Of a stretch of DNA of 64,000 bases, positions 33,824 through 42,870 are shown in pieces (within the stretch, counting starts at the first letter, position 1; each line of letters starts with the position of its first letter). Under the pieces are notes generated by a model. It searched no databases, was not told the DNA's origin, and was given only the letters and a program-made list of their open reading frames with translations. A program made the translations under genes and the position numbers. This stretch comes from Lunatimonas salinarum (GTDB lineage: Bacteria > Bacteroidota > Bacteroidia > Cytophagales > Cyclobacteriaceae): NCBI RefSeq assembly GCF_017811155.1, contig NZ_JACVCV010000006.1, positions 1-64,000 of the forward strand, read 5' to 3'.

Positions 33824-36800
33824 TTACCGTAGGAGGTACATCTTGCCGTAGCCCCGCTTAAAGGCCTTGTCTCCAGCGGTGGCCCGATGCTCCATGAATT
33901 GCCCATTTTTCCGCACCAATACCCGGTAGATATATACCCCATTTGCCAGTTGGTCACCGAATTCGTCTTTGCCGTCCCAGGCATATTCCGAGAGGTTGTT
34001 GCCGATCCGAATCGGGCCGAGCTCATCTTGAAAAATCTCACGGACGATTTTTCCGGTGACCGTCATGATTTGGATTTTGATCTCGTCAGGTACCTCCGCA
34101 CCGGTGACGGTGAAGACAAAGCGAACGCTGCTGCTAAAGGGGTTTGGGTAGGGATAGAAATTGGTGATCTGGCTTTCATTGATTACTTCGAAGGATACTT
34201 CATAGGGTTGCTCTCCGGCAATATTGCCGGCCACATCACTGGCATTGACCCGAAGCGTGTAGATACCGTCCTCCAGCGGACCTGGCTGAAATTCGATCTT
34301 GAAGTCACTGTTTTCCGTGGCTTCAAACCAACGTACTTGAGGGTTGCTAAAGCTGATTCGCTGGAATTCACAGCCCTCACAGGGGCGTTTTAGCATGAGT
34401 TGCAGCCCTACGGTGTCTTTTTTTAGTGAAAACCGGTTTTCGTCCTTTACCATGGTTGAAATCACTACCGTAGGGGATACGATGTCGCCGTCCATGATAT
34501 ACACCCCGTCAAAATGTACATCTAAGATGGGGTTTAGGTCATCGCCGGCTACCAGAAAAAACGCTGGCAAGTCCATGAGGTTGTTTCGGAAGCGTTGTTC
34601 CATGAAAATTCTTGGGTTGACGGATACGTTGACGGAGTTTTTCCCGGCTTTTCCTCTGGAGTCAAAGGGGAGTGTAAACGTATGGCTTTGCCCACCCTTG
34701 ATTGCGGGGATTTTCATACTAAATCGCTCTATGCGCCGTTGGTCCAAGTTGTTGAAGCTGTACTCGACCGTGAGGGAGTCCGGGAAGTCAAATTTGGAGA
34801 TGTTTACAAACTCAAAGGAGACTTCGGATTCCTGGCCTTCGAACAGGTTGATTTGATCTTGCCGGCTTTTCAGGATCAGTACGCCTTCCGGTACTCCGGT
34901 GTAGTTTACCTGCCATTTGTCTAAATGCTCCGGAAGTTCGGCGTTTGGGTCTTGCATCGCATATTTGAGCCGCAGGTAGGGATACTCAGCAGGGTTTATG
35001 GCGTTCAGATCAAGCTGACTGGTTTGGAGGTTTGGGTAGAGCGTGATTTCGCCGCCCTCGGGGGTAATGCCCACCAAGTCTATGTGGGAGAGGTTGGGAT
35101 TGAAATAGTCTCTTTCAAGAATATGGTTGAAGAAGGAGACCCAGTGGGAAGATGGGCCGATCAAAGGCGAGATGATGTTGGCGAAGGGAGAGTATCCTTT
35201 TAGGACCGTATCAAAACGCAGTGTCTGGGCATTTGCCGGTTCTTCTCGCTCGTCATTGGGTACCAACTCTATCGCATCGCCGGGGCGCATGCCCTTTCGC
35301 CCAAAGAGTATATAGGGATCTCCTGTCCGTAGGTTACGGATGGTGGCCTCGTTGGCACCGATTTCTTTCATCTTCATGATCACCTCCTCTGACCAGTCCG
35401 AGAAGGTTACATTGCCGATGGAAAAGATGATTACGTAATCGTCCTGGGCAAGGGTGTTGATATAATCCAGCAACATGGTCTGTCCGGCCCCGGTGATCCA
35501 TTGATTCCGGATGTTTTGGATAATCTGAGGAGACCGGCCGCAGGCTTTTGGATCCAGGATTTCGGCCGTGGTAAGCGGGATAGGCAGATAAGGCTCTAAT
35601 GTTTTGTCCTGGAAAGCCAAAAGCCCCAAGGATCCGGGGAAACACACCCGACCGGCCTGATCCAATATGTAGGAGACCCCATTGATCACCAGTTGAATAT
35701 TGGTAGGATCCATTCCCTCCGTTTCAGGTCCAAAGGTGAAAAGGTCAATAGCGAGCTGTTTGTCTTCGAATTTCCAGGCGCGTTGCTGTTGGTCTATTTC
35801 GATATTCTGGAGTTGTGCTCCTTCAAACTGCGGAAGCTCCCGTTGTGTCCATCCTTCCGGACCATTTCGGATATACGAAAAGCTGGCGGCTGTCCAATCC
35901 GCGTTTTCTCCAGGTTTGGGTTCCAAAAACCGCGTACGCCAATAGTAGGTTAGCGAGTCTCTGGGCGGGATTTGCTGGAACAGGTCTACTTGCCAGCGGG
36001 CTAGGTTGGCCGTGGTGATACGGGTTTCCCTTCGCCAAGCACTTGAAAAGTCGGCTGCGGTATCCAGTTGTATGACCACATTTCGCTCCTCAATGGATTT
36101 TCCCGGTATTTGTGTGATGATTTCTAGATTTCTATTGTTTACAATGGCGTAATCGATTGGGACGAGATTCAGCGTCCCACTCATGGGGATGTATTTGCTG
36201 ACCATGATGGTGTTGTTTGCATAGGTCAGTTCGGGGATTTGGCGCCTTCTGTTTACTTCGATGGTGAATAAGTTATCTCCAAAGGCATTCACACCGGTAT
36301 TGCCAATGGTTAATAATACCGTATCCTTACGGAAGATCGCTTCAAATTGGCGGGTGTCGTAAACGACCGAACTGCCGTCCGGCAATTGGCGGGTCACGTT
36401 GATTTCGATGGAGTCCAAGTTTACGATACCGAGATTTCGGACTACAAAGGAAAGTTCTACAGAGTCCAACAAAGAACTTAAGGGGTCTCCGTTGAATCCC
36501 TCCAGCCAGACCTCTTCTGCATTCAACGCATAGTCGGCCTTGGTAGCAGGGAATATTCTCGCAGCAGGATCACCAAGCATGATCATTTGATTGGCGTGGC
36601 TTTGATTTACCTCGGAGGTGCCATACCGGTCGTAAAGGAGCTTGTCAGATTCGATCTTCACTTTGCCCACACTTTGGTGGATTAGCGAGGAGTCCGCAAA
36701 GGCTTTGGCATAAAAAGACTCGCTGTACCTTCTCAGGTATACGTCAATGCCGATATCCGAATGTGCCAAAAAGTTGGAGGCACCCCGATCCGGTGTATTG

Positions 36801-38857
36801 ATCCAGTCTTCGCCGAAGGTATAGGCTGCTCCGAAGGCATTTCCCGCATCACAGCCGTTCAGTAGCAGTACGGGATATTTGCCTTTATTTCGGTAGCCCA
36901 TCTCATCGATACCGGCAAAGCCGATATCGATATCGGTACTTGAAGGTGCCGCATGGCCAAAAAAGGTTACCAATGACACGCCTTCATTCACCTGATCTGA
37001 AATATTGATCAGTTCAACGGTTGCATTGGATCGCTTTCGGAAGGTAAAAACACTGCCACCGAGGTAAATGTCCTCGGCGACGGCCTTGAACCCGGACAAG
37101 AAGGTAAAAAAGCGGTCTAGTTCAAATGCGGAACGGCCACCGCTGAGATGTACCAGGTTTTTTTGCCAAGGCTCCTGTACGCCTAGGGCGTCTTTTTCTT
37201 TGATCTTATCCAAGTAGTTCGCTACATCCTGGGGTACCCGCGCAGGTAATCGGCCAACGGCTATATCTTGCCGTAGCGGAGAGCCCGGCTCCAAACCTAG
37301 CGCATATTGATTATCCGAATAAGGATATCCATAGACAGGAACCAAGTCCTGAAAATCAAATATTGCCGGATTGTTTCGGTAAAAATAATTTACGCCTCCT
37401 GCCCGGCGGGTGTTGTAGATGCCAAAAGCCCTGCCAATCAGCAGCAAGTGCTCTGGCTGGTGCAGGGGGAAATAAGCTTTCAGGAATTCCCGAATTGCCA
37501 ATGGGGATTTCTCGCCGTAGGAAAATTGGTTGTACAGCTGGTCTACATTGACCGTGAGGGTATCGAATCCTCCGCCTGCGGGTCCTGCCCGATGGGCGGC
37601 ATAAGCTTCTATGGGATTTCCATAGGTGCTGGCAGGCCGAGTGAGTAGCTTATGGGAAATAATCAGGTAGTCGGCCGCTTGGGCCAATAGGTTACGAAAC
37701 CTCACTCGTTCCAACACATTGGGTTCTATGACGTTTTCCGCTTGTTGGATGTGCAGGGCGTTTCGCTTTCCAGCCGTTCCTGCCGCGGTTTCCAGCAGAT
37801 TTCCGGTTCGTCGAACTTCATGCCTGATGACATTATACACATCTGAAACCTCGTAAGCCAGGTAGTTGTTGGAAATTCCCTGTAGGGAAATTCTGGAAGC
37901 ACCTGGTCTGAAGTGAAATAGCCGCTGTTCGAAGTCACCGGATGGGATAGCTACACCTAGGGTTACTTTGAGGTAGTTGATGGATATATTGTCTATTTCA
38001 CCGTCGACCCCCATGGAAGCTACCCGCACGACCAAGTTTCCTTCTGAGCTGAAATCTGTTGCCAAAAGGGGTTCGGTTCGCCTGAAAGTTTCGAAGTTTT
38101 CGTATTCGTAGGTCCCTAGTGGTCTTAGTGAGGCGAGAGAAGGACCTACTTGGACAGCGGTACGGTGCAGCGTTTCTGATCGCCCTAGTAGGCTTATCTC
38201 CAGCGAGGGTGCATTGGCTGGGTTTACGGTTCCCAGGTTGTTTAGGTTTATGACACGGTTATTTCCTCTTGCGATGTTGGAACTGGTCCAGCCCTGCCCT
38301 TCATCGTATTTGGAAAGCCTTACGTTGGGGAAATAGGTTTTTCCCAAAAAGTAATTTTCTGAAAAGTCAAGAATTTCTTCCCGTTGATATGCGGAGGTTA
38401 GTGGTATTTGGGTCTCGGGTAGGCTTCGCAATGGCATCCGCTTACCGCGGCTTCCCGGTGTGACGGTCAAAAAGAAGGCAGTGGTATCGTTGTGGGTATT
38501 GAAGTAAGGGTTAGGCAGGTCGTCAGGATTATCGTAAAGCTGCCTGTCCAGTGTTCCGTCACTTTTTCGTCCGAAAAACTGGAGGTAATCTTCAGGATCG
38601 AACCGGCCGTCTTCATCGCCTTCTAGTTCTATGGCCACCTCTTGGCCTCGGTGATAGATCCGAATATCTCTAGGATCCAAAGTGTTCATGTTGACTCCGG
38701 AGGCAGAAAGGGTGGTGTAGCTGAGTCGGTAGATCCCGTTGGACGCCGTTGGGATTTTATAGTAATCCAGGTTGAAGTTTATCCATTGGTTGTTTTGACC
38801 ATGGGCAATACTTGCCATACACAAGGAAAAAAGAACGATGAATGAAATGGTTCTCAT
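33824..38857 (-). CDS. porU2: PorU2-type C25 peptidase (type IX secretion associated)
   Basis: The ATG at 38857 gives 1,677 residues; a TTG 21 nt upstream is less likely. After a signal peptide (..HGQ) and about 400 beta-rich residues comes a gingipain-like C25 domain with His635 (FFGHAAP) and Cys669 (LLLNGCDAGN), the expected catalytic pair. A long series of Ig-like domains follows, and the last 110 residues (PNPFSSS..LANGVYIYRVL) look like a FlgD/type A sorting module. Classical PorU removes the C-terminal signal of T9SS cargo but is shorter (about 1,100-1,300), which favours the PorU2 paralogue. Its start overlaps the porV2 stop by 4 nt, so translation is coupled. Confidence 0.85.
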   Translation of the reverse strand: MRTISFIVLFSLCMASIAHGQNNQWINFNLDYYKIPTASNGIYRLSYTTLSASGVNMNTLDPRDIRIYHRGQEVAIELEGDEDGRFDPEDYLQFFGRKSDGTLDRQLYDNPDDLPNPYFNTHNDTTAFFLTVTPGSRGKRMPLRSLPETQIPLTSAYQREEILDFSENYFLGKTYFPNVRLSKYDEGQGWTSSNIARGNNRVINLNNLGTVNPANAPSLEISLLGRSETLHRTAVQVGPSLASLRPLGTYEYENFETFRRTEPLLATDFSSEGNLVVRVASMGVDGEIDNISINYLKVTLGVAIPSGDFEQRLFHFRPGASRISLQGISNNYLAYEVSDVYNVIRHEVRRTGNLLETAAGTAGKRNALHIQQAENVIEPNVLERVRFRNLLAQAADYLIISHKLLTRPASTYGNPIEAYAAHRAGPAGGGFDTLTVNVDQLYNQFSYGEKSPLAIREFLKAYFPLHQPEHLLLIGRAFGIYNTRRAGGVNYFYRNNPAIFDFQDLVPVYGYPYSDNQYALGLEPGSPLRQDIAVGRLPARVPQDVANYLDKIKEKDALGVQEPWQKNLVHLSGGRSAFELDRFFTFLSGFKAVAEDIYLGGSVFTFRKRSNATVELINISDQVNEGVSLVTFFGHAAPSSTDIDIGFAGIDEMGYRNKGKYPVLLLNGCDAGNAFGAAYTFGEDWINTPDRGASNFLAHSDIGIDVYLRRYSESFYAKAFADSSLIHQSVGKVKIESDKLLYDRYGTSEVNQSHANQMIMLGDPAARIFPATKADYALNAEEVWLEGFNGDPLSSLLDSVELSFVVRNLGIVNLDSIEINVTRQLPDGSSVVYDTRQFEAIFRKDTVLLTIGNTGVNAFGDNLFTIEVNRRRQIPELTYANNTIMVSKYIPMSGTLNLVPIDYAIVNNRNLEIITQIPGKSIEERNVVIQLDTAADFSSAWRRETRITTANLARWQVDLFQQIPPRDSLTYYWRTRFLEPKPGENADWTAASFSYIRNGPEGWTQRELPQFEGAQLQNIEIDQQQRAWKFEDKQLAIDLFTFGPETEGMDPTNIQLVINGVSYILDQAGRVCFPGSLGLLAFQDKTLEPYLPIPLTTAEILDPKACGRSPQIIQNIRNQWITGAGQTMLLDYINTLAQDDYVIIFSIGNVTFSDWSEEVIMKMKEIGANEATIRNLRTGDPYILFGRKGMRPGDAIELVPNDEREEPANAQTLRFDTVLKGYSPFANIISPLIGPSSHWVSFFNHILERDYFNPNLSHIDLVGITPEGGEITLYPNLQTSQLDLNAINPAEYPYLRLKYAMQDPNAELPEHLDKWQVNYTGVPEGVLILKSRQDQINLFEGQESEVSFEFVNISKFDFPDSLTVEYSFNNLDQRRIERFSMKIPAIKGGQSHTFTLPFDSRGKAGKNSVNVSVNPRIFMEQRFRNNLMDLPAFFLVAGDDLNPILDVHFDGVYIMDGDIVSPTVVISTMVKDENRFSLKKDTVGLQLMLKRPCEGCEFQRISFSNPQVRWFEATENSDFKIEFQPGPLEDGIYTLRVNASDVAGNIAGEQPYEVSFEVINESQITNFYPYPNPFSSSVRFVFTVTGAEVPDEIKIQIMTVTGKIVREIFQDELGPIRIGNNLSEYAWDGKDEFGDQLANGVYIYRVLVRKNGQFMEHRATAGDKAFKRGYGKMYLLR

Positions 38858-39978
38858 CTGTCTGCGCCGGTATCCCAACCTTTGTTTAGCCTAAAATTCG
38901 ATTTCAAGGGGTTCAAGCTCACCTTAACGCTGAAAACGTGGGAAAAGGGTGTCTCTGAAATGCTGCCGATATCAGTCAGCGCATAATCTACCTGAACTTT
39001 GCTGTTTACCAAAAAACCCAGCCCAAAGCTTGGCTGTAGGGAGGTGTAGGTGGATTGATCAAAGTCCCGAACCTGCTGTATATTGCCCGCACCCAGTCGG
39101 AGTGATGCGGTTTTTTTATAATTCAACTCCAATCCCAACCTTGGGTCTACACTGACGAGGTCGGTGGCGAGAACGGCATTTCTTCTGCCGTCAAAGGTCA
39201 TGTCCAGGTCTAGTACCACGACCATATCCAAGAGGTCGTTGATATCAACGTGTTTGCCTACACTCCAAATGGCTCTCGGCAGGGTCAATTCGATGCTGTT
39301 TACAGGTATTTCATTGTTGGTCTGATTGTAGATCTCCCTTACCATGTCGGCATGGTGAAACCACGCATTGAAGGTAGTCGTGATATCCCGCAGCATCAAG
39401 CCAAAGCGCCAGGAATTATGCAGGTAAATCCCTCCTACGTCGAGGCCAAATCCCCAGGCGCTGGCAAATTTGCCCACGTTCCGGTGGATCAGTTTGGTGT
39501 TTACGCCCAGCTTAAACCGGTCGCTAATGTCCCGGGCATAGGAAAGGATGAGGGCATAGTCTGCCGCATTGAAAAACTGTATGTTATTGTAGTTGAGTGC
39601 GCCGTTGGCATCGTAAAGAAATCGGGTATCGGGGATGTCGTCTACGCCAAACCGAATAACGGAAACAGCGATCTGATTATCTTCTTGTATGTTGGTCGTA
39701 AATGCCGCGTAGTCGTATTTGGCGATTCCCGCAAAATATTCCGCATGCATTAGTGAAAACTCCTGTTCGTGTGCTACGCCGATGAGCCCTGCCGGGTTCC
39801 AATAAGCCGCTGTTACATCCCGCACGATGGCTGCTTGGGCTCCCCCCATTCCCAATGCGCGGGCACCTACACCAATATTAAGGAATTCATTGGAGTATTT
39901 AGGGGCAATACCCTGGCCGTACGTTTGAAAAACTCCTGTGGCAAAAATCAATATATAAAAATACCCCCTGATAATCAT
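38854..39978 (-). CDS. porV2: PorV2-type outer-membrane barrel
   Basis: 374 residues with a signal peptide (..TYGQG). The opening NIGVGARALGMGGAQAAIV and DVTAAYWNPAGL are the hallmarks of the PorV/PorQ (FadL-like) family, followed by a 14-strand barrel pattern. In T9SS, PorV brings cargo from the translocon to the PorU sortase. The direct coupling to a PorU-like gene (ATGA overlap at 38854-38857) shows that the two act as a pair; with the atypical length of the protease, this is the PorV2/PorU2 set rather than the main one. The core translocon genes are not in the window. Confidence 0.85.
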   Translation of the reverse strand: MIIRGYFYILIFATGVFQTYGQGIAPKYSNEFLNIGVGARALGMGGAQAAIVRDVTAAYWNPAGLIGVAHEQEFSLMHAEYFAGIAKYDYAAFTTNIQEDNQIAVSVIRFGVDDIPDTRFLYDANGALNYNNIQFFNAADYALILSYARDISDRFKLGVNTKLIHRNVGKFASAWGFGLDVGGIYLHNSWRFGLMLRDITTTFNAWFHHADMVREIYNQTNNEIPVNSIELTLPRAIWSVGKHVDINDLLDMVVVLDLDMTFDGRRNAVLATDLVSVDPRLGLELNYKKTASLRLGAGNIQQVRDFDQSTYTSLQPSFGLGFLVNSKVQVDYALTDIGSISETPFSHVFSVKVSLNPLKSNFRLNKGWDTGADR

Positions 39979-40244
39979 CTGATTAATTCACTTCCCAAGA
40001 CGCAAAATAAGAGGATTTTGGGTTTGGATAAATATTCTGTGGGAAATTATTTCCATTTTTTGATCAAGTGGTCATTTACGGACACAATTGTGTTCATTGC
40101 TAATACAATAAATCCGGCAGAATGCACTTGGCTGTAGGTGATTTAGGGTGTGCGGAATTTTTTTTGGATCCAACTTTCGTTAGAAACCTGCGCCAAATGC
40201 CGTTTGGACGCGTATTTTTGGATTGGAAGGTAATTGGTTATGGG

Positions 40245-40261
40245 GTAATATATGGTATTAC
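40245..40261. promoter_or_regulatory. Inverted repeat, possible PadR operator
   Basis: GTAATA-TATGG-TATTAC is a perfect 6-bp inverted repeat 175 nt before padR. PadR regulators bind such dyads and often control themselves; the link is inference. Confidence 0.3.
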
Positions 40262-40303
40262 ATAGTACTACGGAAAAACTTGGTATTGTTTTTCATGTGT
40301 CTG

Positions 40304-40395
40304 TATTTGATTCTTAATGGTCATGACATGTCCCGGTTTATTGTGGTGCCTGCCTTGTAGGCAGACAGGCTCGATTTCATAGGATCGGGGAGAGA
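40304..40395 (+). repeat. Dispersed element, copy 1
   Basis: Shares with 55356-55500, in the same order, TTAA..GGTCA..AC.TGT.CCGGTTTAT, CCTGCC with a GGCAG-type palindrome, and GCTCGATTTCAT. The palindrome here is CTGCC-TTGTA-GGCAG (40350-40364) within GCCTG..CAGGC. The 40304 copy is shorter between the two shared ends. No ORF is carried. Confidence 0.55.
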
Positions 40396-40435
40396 CAGGG
40401 ACACTGCATGAAATTTTCAAATAAAAGGCGAAGTT

Positions 40436-40792
40436 ATGAATGTGTCAAACACCCAAGTCCAAATGAGGAAGGGAATATTGGAATGCTGCATCCTCCATAT
40501 TATCTCAAGGGGGGAGGTATATGCAAGCGACTTGATGGAGGAATTAAAGGCTGCAAATTTACTTATTGTAGAGGGAACCCTATATCCCCTTCTAAACAGG
40601 CTCAAAAACTCCGGTTTGGTGACTTATCGGTGGGTGGAGTCTGACGCAGGGCCTCCACGAAAGTATTACGTCATCACAGATACCGGGAAGGATTTTCTGA
40701 CGGGGCTGTCCGAAACTTGGGAAAAGCTGCATGTATCTGTAAATTCCATTCTGGCTAACCATGCATCCGGCCGCCAACCATCTGATCAGTAA
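40436..40792 (+). CDS. PadR-family transcriptional regulator
   Basis: 118 residues with a winged helix: KGILECCILHIISRGEVYAS, then EGTLYPLLNRLKNSGLV (recognition helix) and the wing YRWVESDAGPPRKYYVITD. The short C-terminus makes it a PadR-s2 type protein. In Bacteroidota and Firmicutes such a gene often precedes a PspC-domain envelope protein, as here (25-nt gap), and probably represses that operon. Its own operator may be the dyad at 40245-40261. Confidence 0.9.
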   Translation: MNVSNTQVQMRKGILECCILHIISRGEVYASDLMEELKAANLLIVEGTLYPLLNRLKNSGLVTYRWVESDAGPPRKYYVITDTGKDFLTGLSETWEKLHVSVNSILANHASGRQPSDQ

Positions 40793-40817
40793 ACATTGCA
40801 CATAAATTTTCACTCCG

Positions 40818-42713
40818 ATGAAGAAGACCTTAAGTATAAATATCAGCGGAATCCTGTTTCACATCGAAGAGGATGGATACACTACGTTGAAAAAGTACCT
40901 GGATGCCATTAACGAGCATTTCTCTCACTATGAAGATAACCATGAGATCATCACGGATATCGAAAGCCGGATTGCTGAGATTTTTCTAAGTAATTTAAAG
41001 AATAACAAGCAGGTGATCACCGCCGAGGATGTGGGTAATCTGATTGAGAAAATGGGAACGATAGCGGATTTTGAAGCGGTGGAAGAAACAGCCGCCGAAG
41101 ATCAGGTTGCTGCCGAAAACGACTTCTATAAGTATATCACGCCAAATGATCAGCAGGCAAATAAAGCGTATAAGAAGCTTACGCGGTTTCAAAATGGAAA
41201 GATATTGGGCGGGGTATGTGCCGGATTTGCGCATTATTTCTCTATCGATCCCCTATGGACCCGTTTGATAGCTATCTTGTTGCTTTTTAGTGGGGGGCTA
41301 CGATTCGGCAGCCTTCCTTTCGGCATTTTCGGTGATTCGTTTAATTTCCAGATTTCTTTGGGTTGGTGGACAGTGCTGGCTTACGGGCTGCTATGGGCTA
41401 TTTTACCTGTTTCCTATGAAAAACCTGAGGATAAGAACATCAAGAAGCTATACCGCAATCCAGATGATCGGGTGCTGGGTGGAGTGGGCAGTGGCCTAGC
41501 GGCGTATTTTAACATAGACGTCATCTGGGTTCGTTTGGCTTTTGTCGCCATGGTGTTTGCTGGTGGTGCCGGTGTCGTGCTTTACCTAATTCTTTGGATT
41601 ATCACCCCTATGGCAAAGTCCATCACCGAACGCATCGAAATGAAAGGGGGAGCCATTACCCTATCGAACATTGAAACAACTATCCAACAAAATATCAAGC
41701 CAGAGGAGAGCGGAGAAGAGTCCGCCCTGAAGCGCGTAATACTCCTGCCGTTTCGGGTCATCGGATACGTGCTAAATGGGCTTGGAAGGGCACTGGGTCC
41801 ATTTGGGAAATTTTTGTTGGAGTTTGTACGCGTGATCTTCGGGTTGCTGATTTTCTTTCTGGGCATGGTAATCACCTTGGCTCCCCTGATACTTTTAGGG
41901 GTCTATTCCGAAGTACTAACGGATAATGATTGGGGATATGTTTTTGAAGGCATTCCTGTCGAGGCCTTCGTGGAGGTGTTTCCGTTATGGCTGGCAATAT
42001 CCGCGGCAATGGTTATTATCATTCCGGGCATGGTAATTACGCTTCTGGGGATAAGTGTGTTGATCAAGCGAAGCTTGATTGATGCCCGGTTTGGCCTGGT
42101 GATTTTCGGTGTTTGGATTTTGAGTATCCTTTTCAGTGCATTTCAGTTTCCAAAGTTGATAGGGCAGTTCAAAGAGCAAGCGAGCTTGGAGTTGGACCAT
42201 CGGGTGCCTCTTCCAGAAGAGACATTGCTCATCAAGTCGACCCGCCGCAGCTCGTCCGACACGGGAATCGGGAGTGTTTCTCTTACCCTCAAGGGCCATC
42301 CCGGTAATGCGGCACTGCTGGAGCAAAATTTCACTTCTAAAGGCAGAACCGAGAGTGAGGCAATGGAAAATGCGGAGGATGTTACCTACGAATACAATCA
42401 GGCGGATAGCATATTGACTTTTGGAAGTCATCTGGGATTTCCAGACCTTTCTAAGTACCGAGGGCAATATTTACGGCAGACGTTATTGTTGCCATATGAT
42501 TATCCTTTTGTAATGGATCGAACGCTGATACCCATCCTTCGCAATACGGTGAGTACCAATGGGTATAAAAACCGGGATATCAATGGACGAAATCATTGGG
42601 TGTTTAACGAGGAGGGGCTACTTTGCCTAACCTGTGAAGGCACGCAGCGAAATACCCGAGCAGATAGTCTCAGCCGGGCGAAATTTCGGGATAAATACTT
42701 TATGCAACCTTAG
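40818..42713 (+). CDS. PspC-domain envelope stress membrane protein
   Basis: 631 residues. After a cytoplasmic N-terminal domain (1-110, with TLSINISGILFHIEEDGY) come two PspC modules: LTRFQNGKILGGVCAGFAHY (about 121-200) and LYRNPDDRVLGGVGSGLAAY (about 210-265), each with a transmembrane helix. Three or more further helices (about 330-450) and a periplasmic C-terminal beta domain follow. Duplicated PspC modules are common in Bacteroidota. PspC senses membrane damage in enterobacteria; here the partner is the PadR repressor rather than PspA/PspF. The C-terminal domain has no recognised motif. Confidence 0.88.
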   Translation: MKKTLSINISGILFHIEEDGYTTLKKYLDAINEHFSHYEDNHEIITDIESRIAEIFLSNLKNNKQVITAEDVGNLIEKMGTIADFEAVEETAAEDQVAAENDFYKYITPNDQQANKAYKKLTRFQNGKILGGVCAGFAHYFSIDPLWTRLIAILLLFSGGLRFGSLPFGIFGDSFNFQISLGWWTVLAYGLLWAILPVSYEKPEDKNIKKLYRNPDDRVLGGVGSGLAAYFNIDVIWVRLAFVAMVFAGGAGVVLYLILWIITPMAKSITERIEMKGGAITLSNIETTIQQNIKPEESGEESALKRVILLPFRVIGYVLNGLGRALGPFGKFLLEFVRVIFGLLIFFLGMVITLAPLILLGVYSEVLTDNDWGYVFEGIPVEAFVEVFPLWLAISAAMVIIIPGMVITLLGISVLIKRSLIDARFGLVIFGVWILSILFSAFQFPKLIGQFKEQASLELDHRVPLPEETLLIKSTRRSSSDTGIGSVSLTLKGHPGNAALLEQNFTSKGRTESEAMENAEDVTYEYNQADSILTFGSHLGFPDLSKYRGQYLRQTLLLPYDYPFVMDRTLIPILRNTVSTNGYKNRDINGRNHWVFNEEGLLCLTCEGTQRNTRADSLSRAKFRDKYFMQP

Positions 42714-42870
42714 CCTCTGAGGTATTAACTGTATATTTGATGTATCAGGTTCCTACTGGAATTATCTTGTGGGTGCCGGACTGCACCAAGCGGGGTGATG
42801 CGATGGCGATAATTTCCGGTTGCCCGGCATGCAGATGAGGAGAATAAGCGGATGTATCAATGATGGAATT

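Larger units (their letters stand above)
39979..40435. other. Intergenic region with repeat and possible operator
   Basis: 457 nt between divergent porV2 and padR. It holds a 17-nt inverted repeat (40245-40261) and a dispersed element (40304-40395), described separately. No gene is seen. Confidence 0.6.
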
